From positions 85,330-117,393 of the forward strand of contig JAKBBM010000001.1 of NCBI GenBank assembly GCA_021808545.1: a stretch of 32,064 nucleotides of DNA, in the 5' to 3' direction. This document shows positions 20,829 through 28,640 of this stretch, in pieces. Position 1 is the first letter of the stretch, and the number at the start of each line of letters is the position of its first letter. A program made the position numbers and the translations under genes. The notes beneath the pieces were generated by a model. It made no database searches and was not told where the DNA came from. It worked only from the letters and a program-made list of their open reading frames with translations. Origin of the DNA: Pseudomonadota bacterium (GTDB lineage: Bacteria > Pseudomonadota > Alphaproteobacteria > Acetobacterales > Acetobacteraceae).

Positions 20829-23800
20829 ATGAAACGCCTGACCGATCTGTTCATCGCCCGTCCGGTGCTGGCCATCACGGTCAGTATCCTGATTTTCGTG
20901 CTGGGCTTGCGCGCCGTCACCAGCCTGCCGGTGCAGCAATATCCGCAGACGGAAAGCGCCACCATCACCATCACCACCACCTATCCGGGCGCCTCGCCCA
21001 ATACGGTGGCCGGTTTCGTGACCACGCCGCTGGAAAATGCCGTCGCGCAGGTTAACGGCATCGACTACATGACCTCGCAGAGTCAGCTTGGCACCAGCAC
21101 CATCACGATCAATCTGCGGCTGAATTACGATCCCGATAAGGCGCTCACCGAGATTAGCGCGCGCGTCAATTCGGTGCTCTACCGCCTGCCCACCGGCGTG
21201 CAGCAGCCGGTGCTGACGTTGGCGATCGGGCAGACCTTCGATGCGATGTATATCGGCTTTGGGAGCAAGGAACTCTCTGGGCCTCAGATCACGGATTATG
21301 TGCAGCGGGTGGTGCAACCGCAATTGCAGGCCGTGCCGGGGGTGCAGACGGCCGAAATTCTGGGGCTGCAGAATTACGCCATGCGTATCTGGCTCAACCC
21401 CGCCAAGCTTGCCGCTTATGGCTTGACCTCGACCGATGTGTGGAATGCGCTGGCCGCAAACGATTTCATCGCGCCGATTGGAAGCACCAAGGGGCAGATG
21501 ACGCAGATGACCCTGACGGCGAATACCGATCTGCACAGCGCGTCGGAATTCAGAAACTTGATCCTGGCGCATAAGAACGGCGCCATGATCCGGTTGAAGG
21601 ACGTGGCCAAGGTCGAGCTTGGCTCGGATGATTACGACCTCAACGTCACCATGAACAACAAGGCCGGTCTGTTCATTGGCATTCAGGCAGCGCCGGGGGC
21701 TAACCTGCTCGAAGTCACTAATGGCATCCGCAAGGTGTTTCCGAGCATCAAGGCCAATTTGCCGCAGGGGCTCAACGCCGCTATTGACTTTGATTCCAGT
21801 AAGTTCGTTCATGCCTCGATCCGCGAGGTGCTGCTGGCGCTGGGCGAGGCGCTGCTGATCGTGACGCTCGTGGTTTTTGCCTTCCTGGGCTCGCCGCGCT
21901 CGGTCATGATTCCGGTCGTCGCCATTCCGCTCTCGCTCATCGGCGCCTTTGCGATGATGGCCGCGTTTGGGTTTACCATCAACCTGCTGACGCTGCTGGC
22001 GCTGGTGCTGTCCATCGGCCTCGTGGTGGATGACGCGATCATCGTGGTTGAAAATGTCAACCGGCATCTCGATCTTGGGGAAACACCAATGGCGGCGGCG
22101 CGCGCGGCGGCGGGCGAGCTGGCGGGCCCGATCATCGCCATGACGGCGGTGTTGATCGCGGTTTATGTGCCGATCGGTTTTCAGTCCGGCCTGACGGGAG
22201 AGCTGTTCACCGAATTCGCCTTCACGCTGGCGGGCGCGGTGACCATTTCGGCGCTTATTGCCCTTACGCTGACGCCGATGCTCAGCTCGCGCCTCTTGCG
22301 GCATATCGACCGCGGGGAGCGCAACTGGGAAGCACGGCTGATTAGTTTTATCGACCGGCGGATGGACGAGGTGCATCGCCTCTATACCAGGCTGCTGCGC
22401 GCGAGCTTGGATACCGTGCCGGTGACCCTGACCTTCGCCGTTCTCATTCTCGCGAGCATCTATTTTCTGGCGTCCGGCTCATCGAGCGAATTGGCGCCCC
22501 AGGAGGATCAGGGCGTTACTTTTGCCCTGGCCACCCCCCCGCCCAATGCCACGACCACGCAAAAGACGATCTGGGACCATGAGCTTGGCCGTATTCTGTT
22601 GCAACATAAACAGGTGCAGCTCACCTTCCACTTCGCTTTTCCGGGAACCGATGTGACCGGTGAAGTGCTGACCCCCTGGGATAAACGCGACAAAACCTCA
22701 ACTCAGATCCAGACCATCTTGCAAAAGGCGCTCGATAAGGGCGTTGCCGGCGAGCAGGTGGTGGTGGGGCAACCGCCTTCGCTGCCGGGTAGCCATGGTC
22801 TGCCGGTACAGTTCGTGATCAAATCCACGAACAGTTTCCAGAGCATTTATCCCGTGGCGCAAAAGGTGCTGGCCGCGGCGTTGAAGAGCGGTAAGTTCAT
22901 CTTCCTGCAAAGCGATCTCAAGATCGATCAGCCGGAGGCCCAGATCATTATCGACCGCGACAAGGCCGCCGCCCTGGGCTTGAGCATGAGCCAGGTGGGC
23001 CGCGTGCTGGCCGAGGCGCTGGGGGGTGGCTATGTCAATTATTTCAGCCTGGATGGGCGCTCCTATAAGGTTATCCCGCAGGTTCAGCGCCGCGACCGGT
23101 TGAATCCCGCTGATCTCAACAATTATTATGTGCTGTCGTCGGGTGGTATCAATGTGCCGCTCTCCGCCATCGCCACCATCAAGACCAGCGTGATTCCGGA
23201 AGCGATCAACCATTTCCAGCAGCAAAACGCAGCCACCTTGCAGGGGGTTCCAGCCCCTGGCGTGAGTCTGGGCGAGGCCATGAAAACCCTGCAAGACATC
23301 GCGGCCACGATGTTGCCCGCCGACGATCATATTGATTATGGCGGCCAGATGCGGCAATTGGCGCATACCAGCAGTGGCTTTTTGATGACGTTTGGTTTTG
23401 CCGTGATCATCATCTTCCTGACGCTCGCGGCCCTGTTCAACTCATTCCGCGATCCGTTTATCATTCTGGTTTCGGTGCCGATGTCCATCGCCGGTGCACT
23501 CATCTTCATTTATATCGGCGTCGGGGGGCTTACGCTCAACATCTATACCGAGGTCGGGCTGGTCACGCTGATGGGGCTGATTTCCAAGCATGGAATTCTG
23601 ATGACGGAAGTGGCGAATGAAGCGCGCCTGGCCGGCATGAGTAAGCGCGAGGCGATCGAGCATGCCGCCTCCATTCGTCTGCGCCCGATCCTGATGACCA
23701 CTTCCGCCATGGTGCTGGGCGTGCTGCCGTTGATCATCGCCTCTGGCGCGGGGGCGGCCTCGCGCTTTGCCATGGGCATGGTGATTGCCACCGGTCTGGC

Positions 23801-23885
23801 CATAGGCACGCTGTTTACGTTGTTTGTGGTGCCGGCGGTCTATACGGTGCTATCGGGCGAGAAGGTCGCGCCGCCCCAGGATTAG
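20829..23885 (+). CDS. RND efflux inner-membrane pump (HAE1/AcrB-like permease)
   Basis: A proton-driven drug/H+ antiporter, 1018 residues, full length. Twelve membrane segments in two halves flank two large periplasmic domains. The proton-relay pair is D401-D402 in 'GLVVDDAIIVVENVNRH', and the lysine of the second half is K920 in 'LISKHGILMTEVANEAR', matching D407/D408 and K940 of AcrB. It is closer to the MexK/MuxB-like HAE1 branch than to heavy-metal (CusA) pumps by feel, and no substrate can be assigned. It starts 5 bases after the adaptor stop and ends the operon just before a strong terminator. Confidence 0.98.
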   Translation: MKRLTDLFIARPVLAITVSILIFVLGLRAVTSLPVQQYPQTESATITITTTYPGASPNTVAGFVTTPLENAVAQVNGIDYMTSQSQLGTSTITINLRLNYDPDKALTEISARVNSVLYRLPTGVQQPVLTLAIGQTFDAMYIGFGSKELSGPQITDYVQRVVQPQLQAVPGVQTAEILGLQNYAMRIWLNPAKLAAYGLTSTDVWNALAANDFIAPIGSTKGQMTQMTLTANTDLHSASEFRNLILAHKNGAMIRLKDVAKVELGSDDYDLNVTMNNKAGLFIGIQAAPGANLLEVTNGIRKVFPSIKANLPQGLNAAIDFDSSKFVHASIREVLLALGEALLIVTLVVFAFLGSPRSVMIPVVAIPLSLIGAFAMMAAFGFTINLLTLLALVLSIGLVVDDAIIVVENVNRHLDLGETPMAAARAAAGELAGPIIAMTAVLIAVYVPIGFQSGLTGELFTEFAFTLAGAVTISALIALTLTPMLSSRLLRHIDRGERNWEARLISFIDRRMDEVHRLYTRLLRASLDTVPVTLTFAVLILASIYFLASGSSSELAPQEDQGVTFALATPPPNATTTQKTIWDHELGRILLQHKQVQLTFHFAFPGTDVTGEVLTPWDKRDKTSTQIQTILQKALDKGVAGEQVVVGQPPSLPGSHGLPVQFVIKSTNSFQSIYPVAQKVLAAALKSGKFIFLQSDLKIDQPEAQIIIDRDKAAALGLSMSQVGRVLAEALGGGYVNYFSLDGRSYKVIPQVQRRDRLNPADLNNYYVLSSGGINVPLSAIATIKTSVIPEAINHFQQQNAATLQGVPAPGVSLGEAMKTLQDIAATMLPADDHIDYGGQMRQLAHTSSGFLMTFGFAVIIIFLTLAALFNSFRDPFIILVSVPMSIAGALIFIYIGVGGLTLNIYTEVGLVTLMGLISKHGILMTEVANEARLAGMSKREAIEHAASIRLRPILMTTSAMVLGVLPLIIASGAGAASRFAMGMVIATGLAIGTLFTLFVVPAVYTVLSGEKVAPPQD

Positions 23886-23903
23886 GCCCGTTTTGGCATT
23901 CCG

Positions 23904-23933
23904 CCCCGCCATGGCAACGTGGCGGGGTTTTTT
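23904..23933 (+). terminator. Intrinsic terminator of the RND operon
   Basis: CCCCGCCA pairs with TGGCGGGG around an 8-base loop and is followed at once by six T residues. It lies 18 bases after the pump stop codon and is a textbook rho-independent terminator on the plus strand. Confidence 0.92.
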
Positions 23934-24005
23934 GTGTAAAATTTCGCTTAGGACGCGAGTCTTAATCTTTTCTTAAACTCAAACTCGTGGCACGTTTTGC
24001 GTGTC

Positions 24006-24761
24006 ATGGCCAGAAATCACGCAACGACAGGTTTTGCCGACGTCTCCATGCTGGAGACGCTTTCGCCGGAGATCCGTCCGGGTAAGCCCGCCGTGAGCGC
24101 GGATGGGCATCGGGCCCGTTTGCGCGCGCGTTTTCTGGCGGGCGGGGCGGCGGCCCTGGCCGAGCATGAGCTGATCGAGATGCTGCTGTTCCTGGCCCTG
24201 CCGCGCCGCGACACCAAACCCATTGCCCGTTCGCTGATGGCGCGGTTCGGCTCTTTCGCCAATGTCATCTCGGCCTCTCTGCCCGATCTTCTGGCCGTGG
24301 ACGGGCTGGGCGAGGCCGGGGTTTCGGCGCTGAAAGTGGTGCAGGCCGCGGCCCAGCATTTGGCCAAGGCCGAGGTGCTCTACCGCCCCGTGCTCAGCAA
24401 CTGGGACCGGTTGATGGAATATCTGCAAAGCGTGCTTGCGCGCGAGAAGATCGAGCAGTTCCGCGTCTTGTTTCTCGATAACCGCAACCGCCTGCTGGCC
24501 GATATTCCGCAGGCCCGGGGGACGGTCAATCACACGCCTGTCTATCCACGCGAAGTGGTTAAACGGGCGCTGGAGCTGCACGCCACCGCCATTATCCTGG
24601 TCCATAACCATCCCAGCGGCGATCCGTCCCCCTCCGAGGAGGATATCCACATGACCCGCGAGATCCGGCATGCCGCCAATGCGTTGTCCATCGTGCTGCA
24701 CGACCATGTGATTGTCGGCAATGGGCAGTGGCTCAGTTTCAAGAAGGCGGGGCTTCTGTGA
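24006..24761 (+). CDS. radC: RadC family JAB/MPN-domain protein
   Basis: The N-terminal helix-hairpin-helix-like part ('LAVDGLGEAGVSALKVVQAA') is followed by the JAB/MPN domain carrying the JAMM metal motif 'LVHNHPSGDPSPSEED'. Length (251 residues from the ATG) is normal. The historical link to DNA repair has been withdrawn for E. coli RadC, so the function is open; the metal motif suggests a hydrolase. The track starts at a TTG at 23997; the ATG at 24006 is preferred, with no clear Shine-Dalgarno for either. Its 3' end overlaps the convergent methyltransferase gene by 23 bases. Confidence 0.93.
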   Translation: MARNHATTGFADVSMLETLSPEIRPGKPAVSADGHRARLRARFLAGGAAALAEHELIEMLLFLALPRRDTKPIARSLMARFGSFANVISASLPDLLAVDGLGEAGVSALKVVQAAAQHLAKAEVLYRPVLSNWDRLMEYLQSVLAREKIEQFRVLFLDNRNRLLADIPQARGTVNHTPVYPREVVKRALELHATAIILVHNHPSGDPSPSEEDIHMTREIRHAANALSIVLHDHVIVGNGQWLSFKKAGLL

Positions 24762-25539
24762 GCGGCGGGGCCCAGCCGGTGAGCACCGCCAAGCGCAGCA
24801 CGGCGTGCGCGCGGCCTTCCCGTTGGGGCAGTGCTGCCAGGGAAGCGGCAAACAGCCCGCGCGGCGGAATGGCGCGGCTGCGGGCCAGTAGCGCGTTCGT
24901 CTCGCCGGCTGTGCGCAGCTCATGCAACAGCGCCAGCGGGTTTTTATATAAAAAAGAGATATCCTCCGCATCGGCGACCGGCAGCACAAATCCGGCGCGG
25001 GTCAGCAGCCCGGCGCAGTCGCGTAATTCGGGAAAAGGCGAGATTCGCGGGCTGACCTTGCCGGTGAGCCGCTCTTCCGCCTCCAGCAATGTCTCGCGCA
25101 GCGCCTGCAGCGTGCCCAGTGCGGGCATGCTGGCCAGCAGCAGCCCGTCTGGCTTTAAGCTGCGGCGCAGTTGGATCAACGCACCGGGCAGATCATCCAG
25201 AAAATGCAGGGACAGATTCGCAACCACCAGGTCGAAAGCCTGCGCCGGCAGGCCGAAATTCTGCGGCCCGGCCAGCACTAGCGGCTTTCCGCCCGCTCGC
25301 GCCGCCATGGCGGGGGAAAAATCGGCCGACACAACCTCCATGCCGCGCGCCGCCAGGGCAGGGGCAATAACCCCGCGCCCGCCAAAATCCAGCGCGGTGG
25401 AAAAATGGCGGCTGGTATCGTCCAGGCGGTCTAGCAGCCGTTCGCCCAAAGCCTCCAGCACCGGAAACACGCGCGGCACATGCGCTGCCGCCCGCTCACG
25501 GTGTTTTACCATTGCCTCAAAATCGAAAATCGGGTGCAA
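24739..25539 (-). CDS. SAM-dependent methyltransferase (BioC/NDUFAF5-like)
   Basis: A 266-residue class I methyltransferase. A degenerate SAM-binding strand 'TALDFGGRGVIAPALAARG' is followed by the acidic strand end 'EVVSADFSPAMA' and the post-IV motif 'AFDLVVANLSLHFLDDLPGALIQLRRSLKPDG'. The opening 'IFDFEAMVKHRERAA' resembles the 'IFDRALL..RR.RAA' start of the bacterial NDUFAF5-like group, often found next to comF and grxC in Alphaproteobacteria. The start is a TTG at 25539, supported by 'AGAGG' 6 bases upstream and by keeping the IFD motif; an ATG at 25512 would remove it. The TTG is immediately adjacent to the comF ATG on the other strand. Substrate unknown. Confidence 0.86.
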   Translation of the reverse strand: MHPIFDFEAMVKHRERAAAHVPRVFPVLEALGERLLDRLDDTSRHFSTALDFGGRGVIAPALAARGMEVVSADFSPAMAARAGGKPLVLAGPQNFGLPAQAFDLVVANLSLHFLDDLPGALIQLRRSLKPDGLLLASMPALGTLQALRETLLEAEERLTGKVSPRISPFPELRDCAGLLTRAGFVLPVADAEDISFLYKNPLALLHELRTAGETNALLARSRAIPPRGLFAASLAALPQREGRAHAVLRLAVLTGWAPPLTEAPPS

Positions 25540-26286
25540 ATGAAACCTCTACTGCGCTGGATGCTGGATACCGTGCTGCCGCCCTCTTGTCTTGCCTGCG
25601 ATACGCCGGTGGAGCGGGTGGGGCAATTCTGCCTGGATTGTTTCCGCCGGGCGAATTTTATCGCGGGGCCGGTATGCCGCTGCTGTGGCGTGCCGCTGCC
25701 TTATGCCGAGGCAGGCGGGCAGCCGCGTTATTGCCATGCCTGCACGGCGCAGCCGCCCGTTTTTGCCCAGGCGCGCGCCGCATTGCGGTATGATGAGGTT
25801 GCTCGCCGGCTGATTCTGCCACTGAAATATGCCGACCATACCGAGGCGACCGAGGGGCTGGCACGGTTGATGCGCCGTCCGGGCGAGGCGATGCTCCAGG
25901 CGGCGCGGCTGATCGTGCCCGTGCCGCTGCACTTGTCGCGCCTGCGCGCGCGGCGCTTTAACCAGGCTGCATTGCTCGCCATTGCGCTTGCACGGCTGAC
26001 GGGCCGCCCCGTGGCGGCTGATGCGCTGATCCGCACCCGCCCCACCGCGCCGCTGGAGGGTATGGGGGTGGCCGCGCGCCAGGCGGAGTTGGAAGGCGCC
26101 ATTGCGCTGCGGCCTGGGGCCGGGGTGGCGGGTAAGCGGGTGTTGCTGGTCGATGATGTGATGACCTCGGGTGCGACCGCCAATGCCTGTGCCGCGGTGC
26201 TGCTTGCCAATGGTGCAACACGGGTGGATGTGTTGACCACCGCGCGCGTGGCTGATCCGCGCCTGGAAAACGGGGGGCTTGCATAG
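25540..26286 (+). CDS. comF: ComF family phosphoribosyltransferase-like protein
   Basis: The N-terminal zinc-ribbon-like part has several cysteine pairs ('CLACD', 'CLDCF', 'CRCCG', 'CHAC'). The C-terminal type I phosphoribosyltransferase domain ends in the PRPP-binding loop 'VLLVDDVMTSGATANACA'. ComF is needed for uptake of transforming DNA in Gram-positive and some Gram-negative bacteria, but many proteobacterial homologues have no proven competence role. 248 residues from the ATG at 25540, which is better than the track start at 25480 because the family opens with a short lead before the first cysteine pair. Divergent from the methyltransferase with no gap. Confidence 0.92.
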   Translation: MKPLLRWMLDTVLPPSCLACDTPVERVGQFCLDCFRRANFIAGPVCRCCGVPLPYAEAGGQPRYCHACTAQPPVFAQARAALRYDEVARRLILPLKYADHTEATEGLARLMRRPGEAMLQAARLIVPVPLHLSRLRARRFNQAALLAIALARLTGRPVAADALIRTRPTAPLEGMGVAARQAELEGAIALRPGAGVAGKRVLLVDDVMTSGATANACAAVLLANGATRVDVLTTARVADPRLENGGLA

Positions 26287-26313
26287 TTCGGGCGCTGAGC
26301 TAATTGCTCAAGA

Positions 26314-26571
26314 ATGGCTGATGTCGAGATTTATACCCAACCTTTTTGTCCCTATTGCGCGCGCGCCATGGCGCTGTTGCGTGAGAAGGATGTAGCGTTT
26401 CGTGAGATCGCGGCGCCGCATGGCACGCCAGAGCGGGCAGAGGCGATCGAACGGTCGGGCGGGCGCACCACCGTGCCGCAGATTTTCATCAATGGCGCCG
26501 CGATTGGCGGATGCGACGATTTGTTCGCCCTTGCCCGCGCGGGCAAGCTTGATCCGCTATTGGCATCATGA
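26314..26571 (+). CDS. grxC: Glutaredoxin 3
   Basis: A cytosolic thiol-disulfide oxidoreductase using glutathione. The dithiol active site is C12-P-Y-C15 in 'YTQPFCPYCARAMALL', the cis-proline is in 'TTVPQIFING' and the glutathione-binding end is 'IGGCDDLFALARAGKLD'. At 85 residues it is the normal GrxC size. The stop codon overlaps the start of the DUF1178 gene (ATGA), indicating translational coupling. comF-grxC-DUF1178 is a frequent alphaproteobacterial neighbourhood. Confidence 0.96.
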   Translation: MADVEIYTQPFCPYCARAMALLREKDVAFREIAAPHGTPERAEAIERSGGRTTVPQIFINGAAIGGCDDLFALARAGKLDPLLAS

Positions 26572-27038
26572 TTCACTATAATTTGCGCTGCGCCGCCGGG
26601 CATGAGTTCGATGGCTGGTTCAAGGATAGTGCTGGCTTTGAGACGCAGGCGGAAGCCGGGCTGGTCGCCTGCCCGCAATGCGGCGAACGCCAGGTAACGC
26701 GCGCCCTGATGACCCCGAGTATTCCCAAGAAGACGCGTGCGGTCACTGTTGCCGCCGAAATGCCGCCCGCGCCCGCGCCCGCGCCCGCGCCCGAGCCCGC
26801 GGCCGGCGGTGTGATGCCAGATGCCGTGCGCGCCGTGCTGCATAAGCTGCGCGCCGAGGTGGAGAAGAATTGCGACTATGTTGGCGCGGATTTCGCGGCC
26901 GAGGCTCGGCGGATTCACGAGGGCGAGGCCCCGCCGCGCGGCATTTATGGCGAGAGCACGCAAGAGGAAGCCGAATCCCTGGCCGAGGAGGGCATCGCCT
27001 TTGCCCGCATCCCCTGGGTGCCACGCAACGAATCTTGA
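26568..27038 (+). CDS. DUF1178 family protein
   Basis: The 156-residue protein opens with 'MIHYNLRCAAGHEFDGWFKD' and has a 'CPQCG' pair near residues 36-40, the signature of DUF1178, a likely zinc-binding alphaproteobacterial family of unknown function. The C-terminal half contains the conserved 'VGADFAAEARRIHEGEAPPRGIYGE' run. Between the two lies a proline-alanine linker made by a GCCCGC hexamer repeat. It starts inside the grxC stop and ends 8 bases before the hpnK start. Confidence 0.92.
   Translation: MIHYNLRCAAGHEFDGWFKDSAGFETQAEAGLVACPQCGERQVTRALMTPSIPKKTRAVTVAAEMPPAPAPAPAPEPAAGGVMPDAVRAVLHKLRAEVEKNCDYVGADFAAEARRIHEGEAPPRGIYGESTQEEAESLAEEGIAFARIPWVPRNES
26765..26800 (+). repeat. GCCCGC hexamer tandem repeat in DUF1178 linker
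   Basis: Six consecutive hexamers (four perfect GCCCGC, then GCCCGA, then GCCCGC) encode an Ala-Pro run in the linker of the DUF1178 protein. Such tracts are prone to in-frame length changes of two residues per unit. Confidence 0.9.
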
Positions 27039-27046
27039 GCGTGGCC

Positions 27047-27844
27047 ATGCAGGAGATTGTGTTTTCAGCCGATGATTTCGGCCTCACCGAATCGGTGAAC
27101 GAGGCGGTGGAGCAGGCGCATCTGCGCGGGCGGCTGACCCAGGCCAGCCTGATGGTGGCCGCCCCGGCGGCGGCGGATGCGGTGCGCCGGGCCCGCGCGC
27201 TGGCCAATTTGCGCGTGGGGCTGCATCTGGTGCTGGTGGAGGGGGATTCGGTGCTTGGCCATGCCCGCCTGCCGCAGATTACGGGTGTGGATGGTCGCTT
27301 TACCGCCGATCAGGCGCGCCTGGGCGTGAAATATTTTTTCTCGCGCGCGGCTAGGCGCGAGTTGCGGGCTGAGATCGAGGCGCAATTCGCCGCCTTTGCC
27401 GCCACCGGCCTGCCCTTGCATCATGCCGACGCGCATAAGCATATGCATCTGCACCCCACGGTCGCGCGGATCATGATTGAGGTGGGCAAACGCTACGGGC
27501 TGCGGCGGCTGCGTGTTCCGGCCGAGCCGCCTGCCGTGCTGGCCGCCTGTGGCGAGCCTGTGGGGCTGGGCGGGCGCGCACTTTATGCCTGGAGCCGGTT
27601 GCTGCGTTGGCAGGCGCGCGGGTTGGAGGTGCCAGACCAGGTATTTGGCATCATCTGGTCCGGCCATATGACGCGTGAGCGGATCGAGCGGTTGCTCTTA
27701 CATTTGCCGCCCGGGCGGACGGAAATTTACACCCATCCCGCCACCGCGCGCGATGACATGCTGGCGCGGCTGATGCCCGATTACGAGCATGTGGCCGAAT
27801 TCGAGGCGCTGCTGGCCGCCGCCCTGCCGCCGGAGGCGACATAA
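27047..27844 (+). CDS. hpnK: HpnK-like YdjC/ChbG family deacetylase (hopanoid-associated)
   Basis: A 265-residue YdjC-fold protein. The metal-binding opening is 'IVFSADDFGLTESVNEAVEQAH', and the second motif is 'HHADAHKHMHLHP', with the His/Asp ligands expected for carbohydrate deacetylases. Among family members the N-terminal run and length best fit the HpnK group linked to hopanoid clusters in Acetobacteraceae and relatives, but no other hopanoid gene is visible here, so the name is a family-level call. The ATG at 27047 is chosen; an in-frame GTG at 27041 is possible. The track ORF from 26870 overlaps DUF1178 and is too long. It ends at a strong terminator. Confidence 0.86.
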   Translation: MQEIVFSADDFGLTESVNEAVEQAHLRGRLTQASLMVAAPAAADAVRRARALANLRVGLHLVLVEGDSVLGHARLPQITGVDGRFTADQARLGVKYFFSRAARRELRAEIEAQFAAFAATGLPLHHADAHKHMHLHPTVARIMIEVGKRYGLRRLRVPAEPPAVLAACGEPVGLGGRALYAWSRLLRWQARGLEVPDQVFGIIWSGHMTRERIERLLLHLPPGRTEIYTHPATARDDMLARLMPDYEHVAEFEALLAAALPPEAT

Positions 27845-27871
27845 AAAAACCCGGGATAGCCCGGGTTTTTT
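27844..27871. terminator. Strong bidirectional terminator between hpnK and the former rpsI
   Basis: AAAAAACCCGGG and CCCGGGTTTTTT form a perfect 12-bp stem with a 4-base loop (ATAG), starting at the last base of the hpnK stop. The A- and T-runs make it functional on both strands. On the minus strand it lies 10 bases after the S9 stop codon remnant, consistent with having served a convergent rpsI. Confidence 0.93.
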
Positions 27872-27881
27872 CTGAACCATC

Positions 27882-27902
27882 TTAGCGCTTGGAGAACTGG
27901 AA
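27882..27902 (-). other. rpsI: Displaced 3' end of rpsI (putative attachment half-site)
   Basis: On the minus strand these 21 bases read Phe-Gln-Phe-Ser-Lys-Arg-stop, the usual C-terminus of bacterial ribosomal protein S9 (commonly RRSFQFSKR in Alphaproteobacteria). A terminator follows 10 bases later. Upstream the reading becomes Leu-Gln-Thr with no S9 similarity, so homology ends exactly at the Phe codon. An intact rpsI must exist elsewhere, presumably at the other element end. The segment fits the core of an integrase target at a gene 3' end. Confidence 0.75.
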
Positions 27903-27929
27903 TGTTTGTAAGGCACTGTTTTTCATTAG

Positions 27930-27967
27930 TTATTTTTGACAAAAATAATCTGTGAATGATCTGTGAA
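27930..27967. repeat. 19-bp palindrome and phased direct repeat near the element edge
   Basis: TTATTTTTG and CAAAAATAA form a perfect inverted repeat around a single A (27930-27948). It is followed by two copies of ATCTGTGAA (27948-27956 and 27959-27967) spaced 11 bases apart, one helical turn. Their position just inside the rpsI remnant suggests recombinase arm-type or accessory-factor sites, or a regulatory region; function unproven. Confidence 0.6.
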
Positions 27968-27992
27968 AGCCGTTTGGCAGATTGCTTGTTCA

Positions 27993-28337
27993 TCAGGCCA
28001 CCTTGCGCAAGGTAAAGTCCACATGCACCGCATCATAGGGAAAGATCACGTGCCCGCTGTCGGTGCGGTCAAGCACGCCCGCGGCCACGAGGGCTTGCAC
28101 GTCGCCATGCACGGCCTTCACGTCGCGGCCAACGTGACGGGCAATCTCCCGGATGGTCATTTCACCTTGTGCCGTCATGGCCTGCAAAATGTCCCACCGC
28201 TTGGCAGTCAGCACCTTCCATAGCAGTTCGACAGTTACAAAGCTGATAAATTCGCCAAGCTTCTCACCGCGAAAGGCGGCGGCCATCTGGTGCTGTGTGT
28301 CCTCGATCGAGGACACACCGAGCGTTACAGTTCTCAT
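27993..28337 (-). CDS. TumA-like antitoxin / winged-HTH DNA-binding protein
   Basis: A 114-residue protein whose middle (residues 43-100) is a winged helix-turn-helix: 'TAKRWDILQAMTAQGEMTIREIARHVGRD' followed by a wing 'LDRTDSGHVIFPYD'. It resembles the HVO_A0114-type MarR-like regulators that accompany TumE toxins. The track start at 28370 lies inside the upstream gene. The ATG at 28337 is preferred because it overlaps the toxin stop (ATGA) and has an excellent 'GGAGGG' 7 bases upstream. Likely role: neutralise the toxin and autoregulate the operon, probably through the inverted repeat at the toxin start. Confidence 0.82.
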   Translation of the reverse strand: MRTVTLGVSSIEDTQHQMAAAFRGEKLGEFISFVTVELLWKVLTAKRWDILQAMTAQGEMTIREIARHVGRDVKAVHGDVQALVAAGVLDRTDSGHVIFPYDAVHVDFTLRKVA

Positions 28338-28621
28338 TGTTCTGCCCTCCATGTTTCCACGTCTTTCCAAAAGTCCGCTTGCAGGGTCGCAAGGTCAGTG
28401 AAGCAGTACGGCACTTCGCGTTCCCCGACATGCTTATGATCGCCCTTGCCGGCCTCGTTGTCGTAGCGCAGCAAGCACACACCTTCCGCTACCAAGGCCA
28501 ACCGATACTTGAAGCCATGCAAGCTGCCACGCACGGGATCAGGCACCCGCCAGATCACCATTTCCACGAACGCCGTCTCCGACAAGCCCTGGCGTTTACG
28601 GAACAACAACTCAGCTTCCAT
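28334..28621 (-). CDS. TumE family toxin (DUF6516-like)
   Basis: From the ATG at 28621 the protein is 95 residues. The conserved core 'FKYRLALVAEGVCLLRYDNE' and 'GKGDHKHVGEREVPYCF', then 'LQADFWKDVETW', is the signature of TumE/DUF6516 toxins. Charged and aromatic residues in RYDNE...GKGDHKH are the conserved patch, but the biochemical activity is not something I can state. The track start at 28669 adds 16 unconserved residues and would place the gene over its own promoter; 28621 fits the family start 'MEAELLFRKR'. The toxin gene precedes the antitoxin, with a 4-base overlap. Confidence 0.84.
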   Translation of the reverse strand: MEAELLFRKRQGLSETAFVEMVIWRVPDPVRGSLHGFKYRLALVAEGVCLLRYDNEAGKGDHKHVGEREVPYCFTDLATLQADFWKDVETWRAEQ

Positions 28622-28640
28622 GTTGGAGTCTATACCAACA
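28621..28640. promoter_or_regulatory. Inverted repeat overlapping tumE -10 and start codon
   Basis: TGTTGG and CCAACA are perfect complements separated by 8 bases. The repeat covers the -10 hexamer and reaches the ATG of the toxin gene, the usual place for an autoregulatory toxin-antitoxin operator. Confidence 0.55.

Noticed and set aside
20589-22376. A 595-residue minus-strand ORF over the RND adaptor and pump
   Set aside because: It is antisense to two clearly recognised genes, is rich in R/H/Q low-complexity translation and has no family motifs; a GC-rich codon shadow.
23979-24989. A 336-residue minus-strand ORF over radC
   Set aside because: Covers radC and the 3' end of the methyltransferase gene in another frame; the JAMM motif is on the plus strand.
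26765-26800. A CRISPR-like or minisatellite array
   Set aside because: It is a short in-frame hexamer repeat encoding an Ala-Pro linker, with no spacers.
27872-28000. A tRNA gene as integration target at the junction
   Set aside because: No cloverleaf or CCA-adjacent T-arm sequence found; the rpsI tail explains the junction better.
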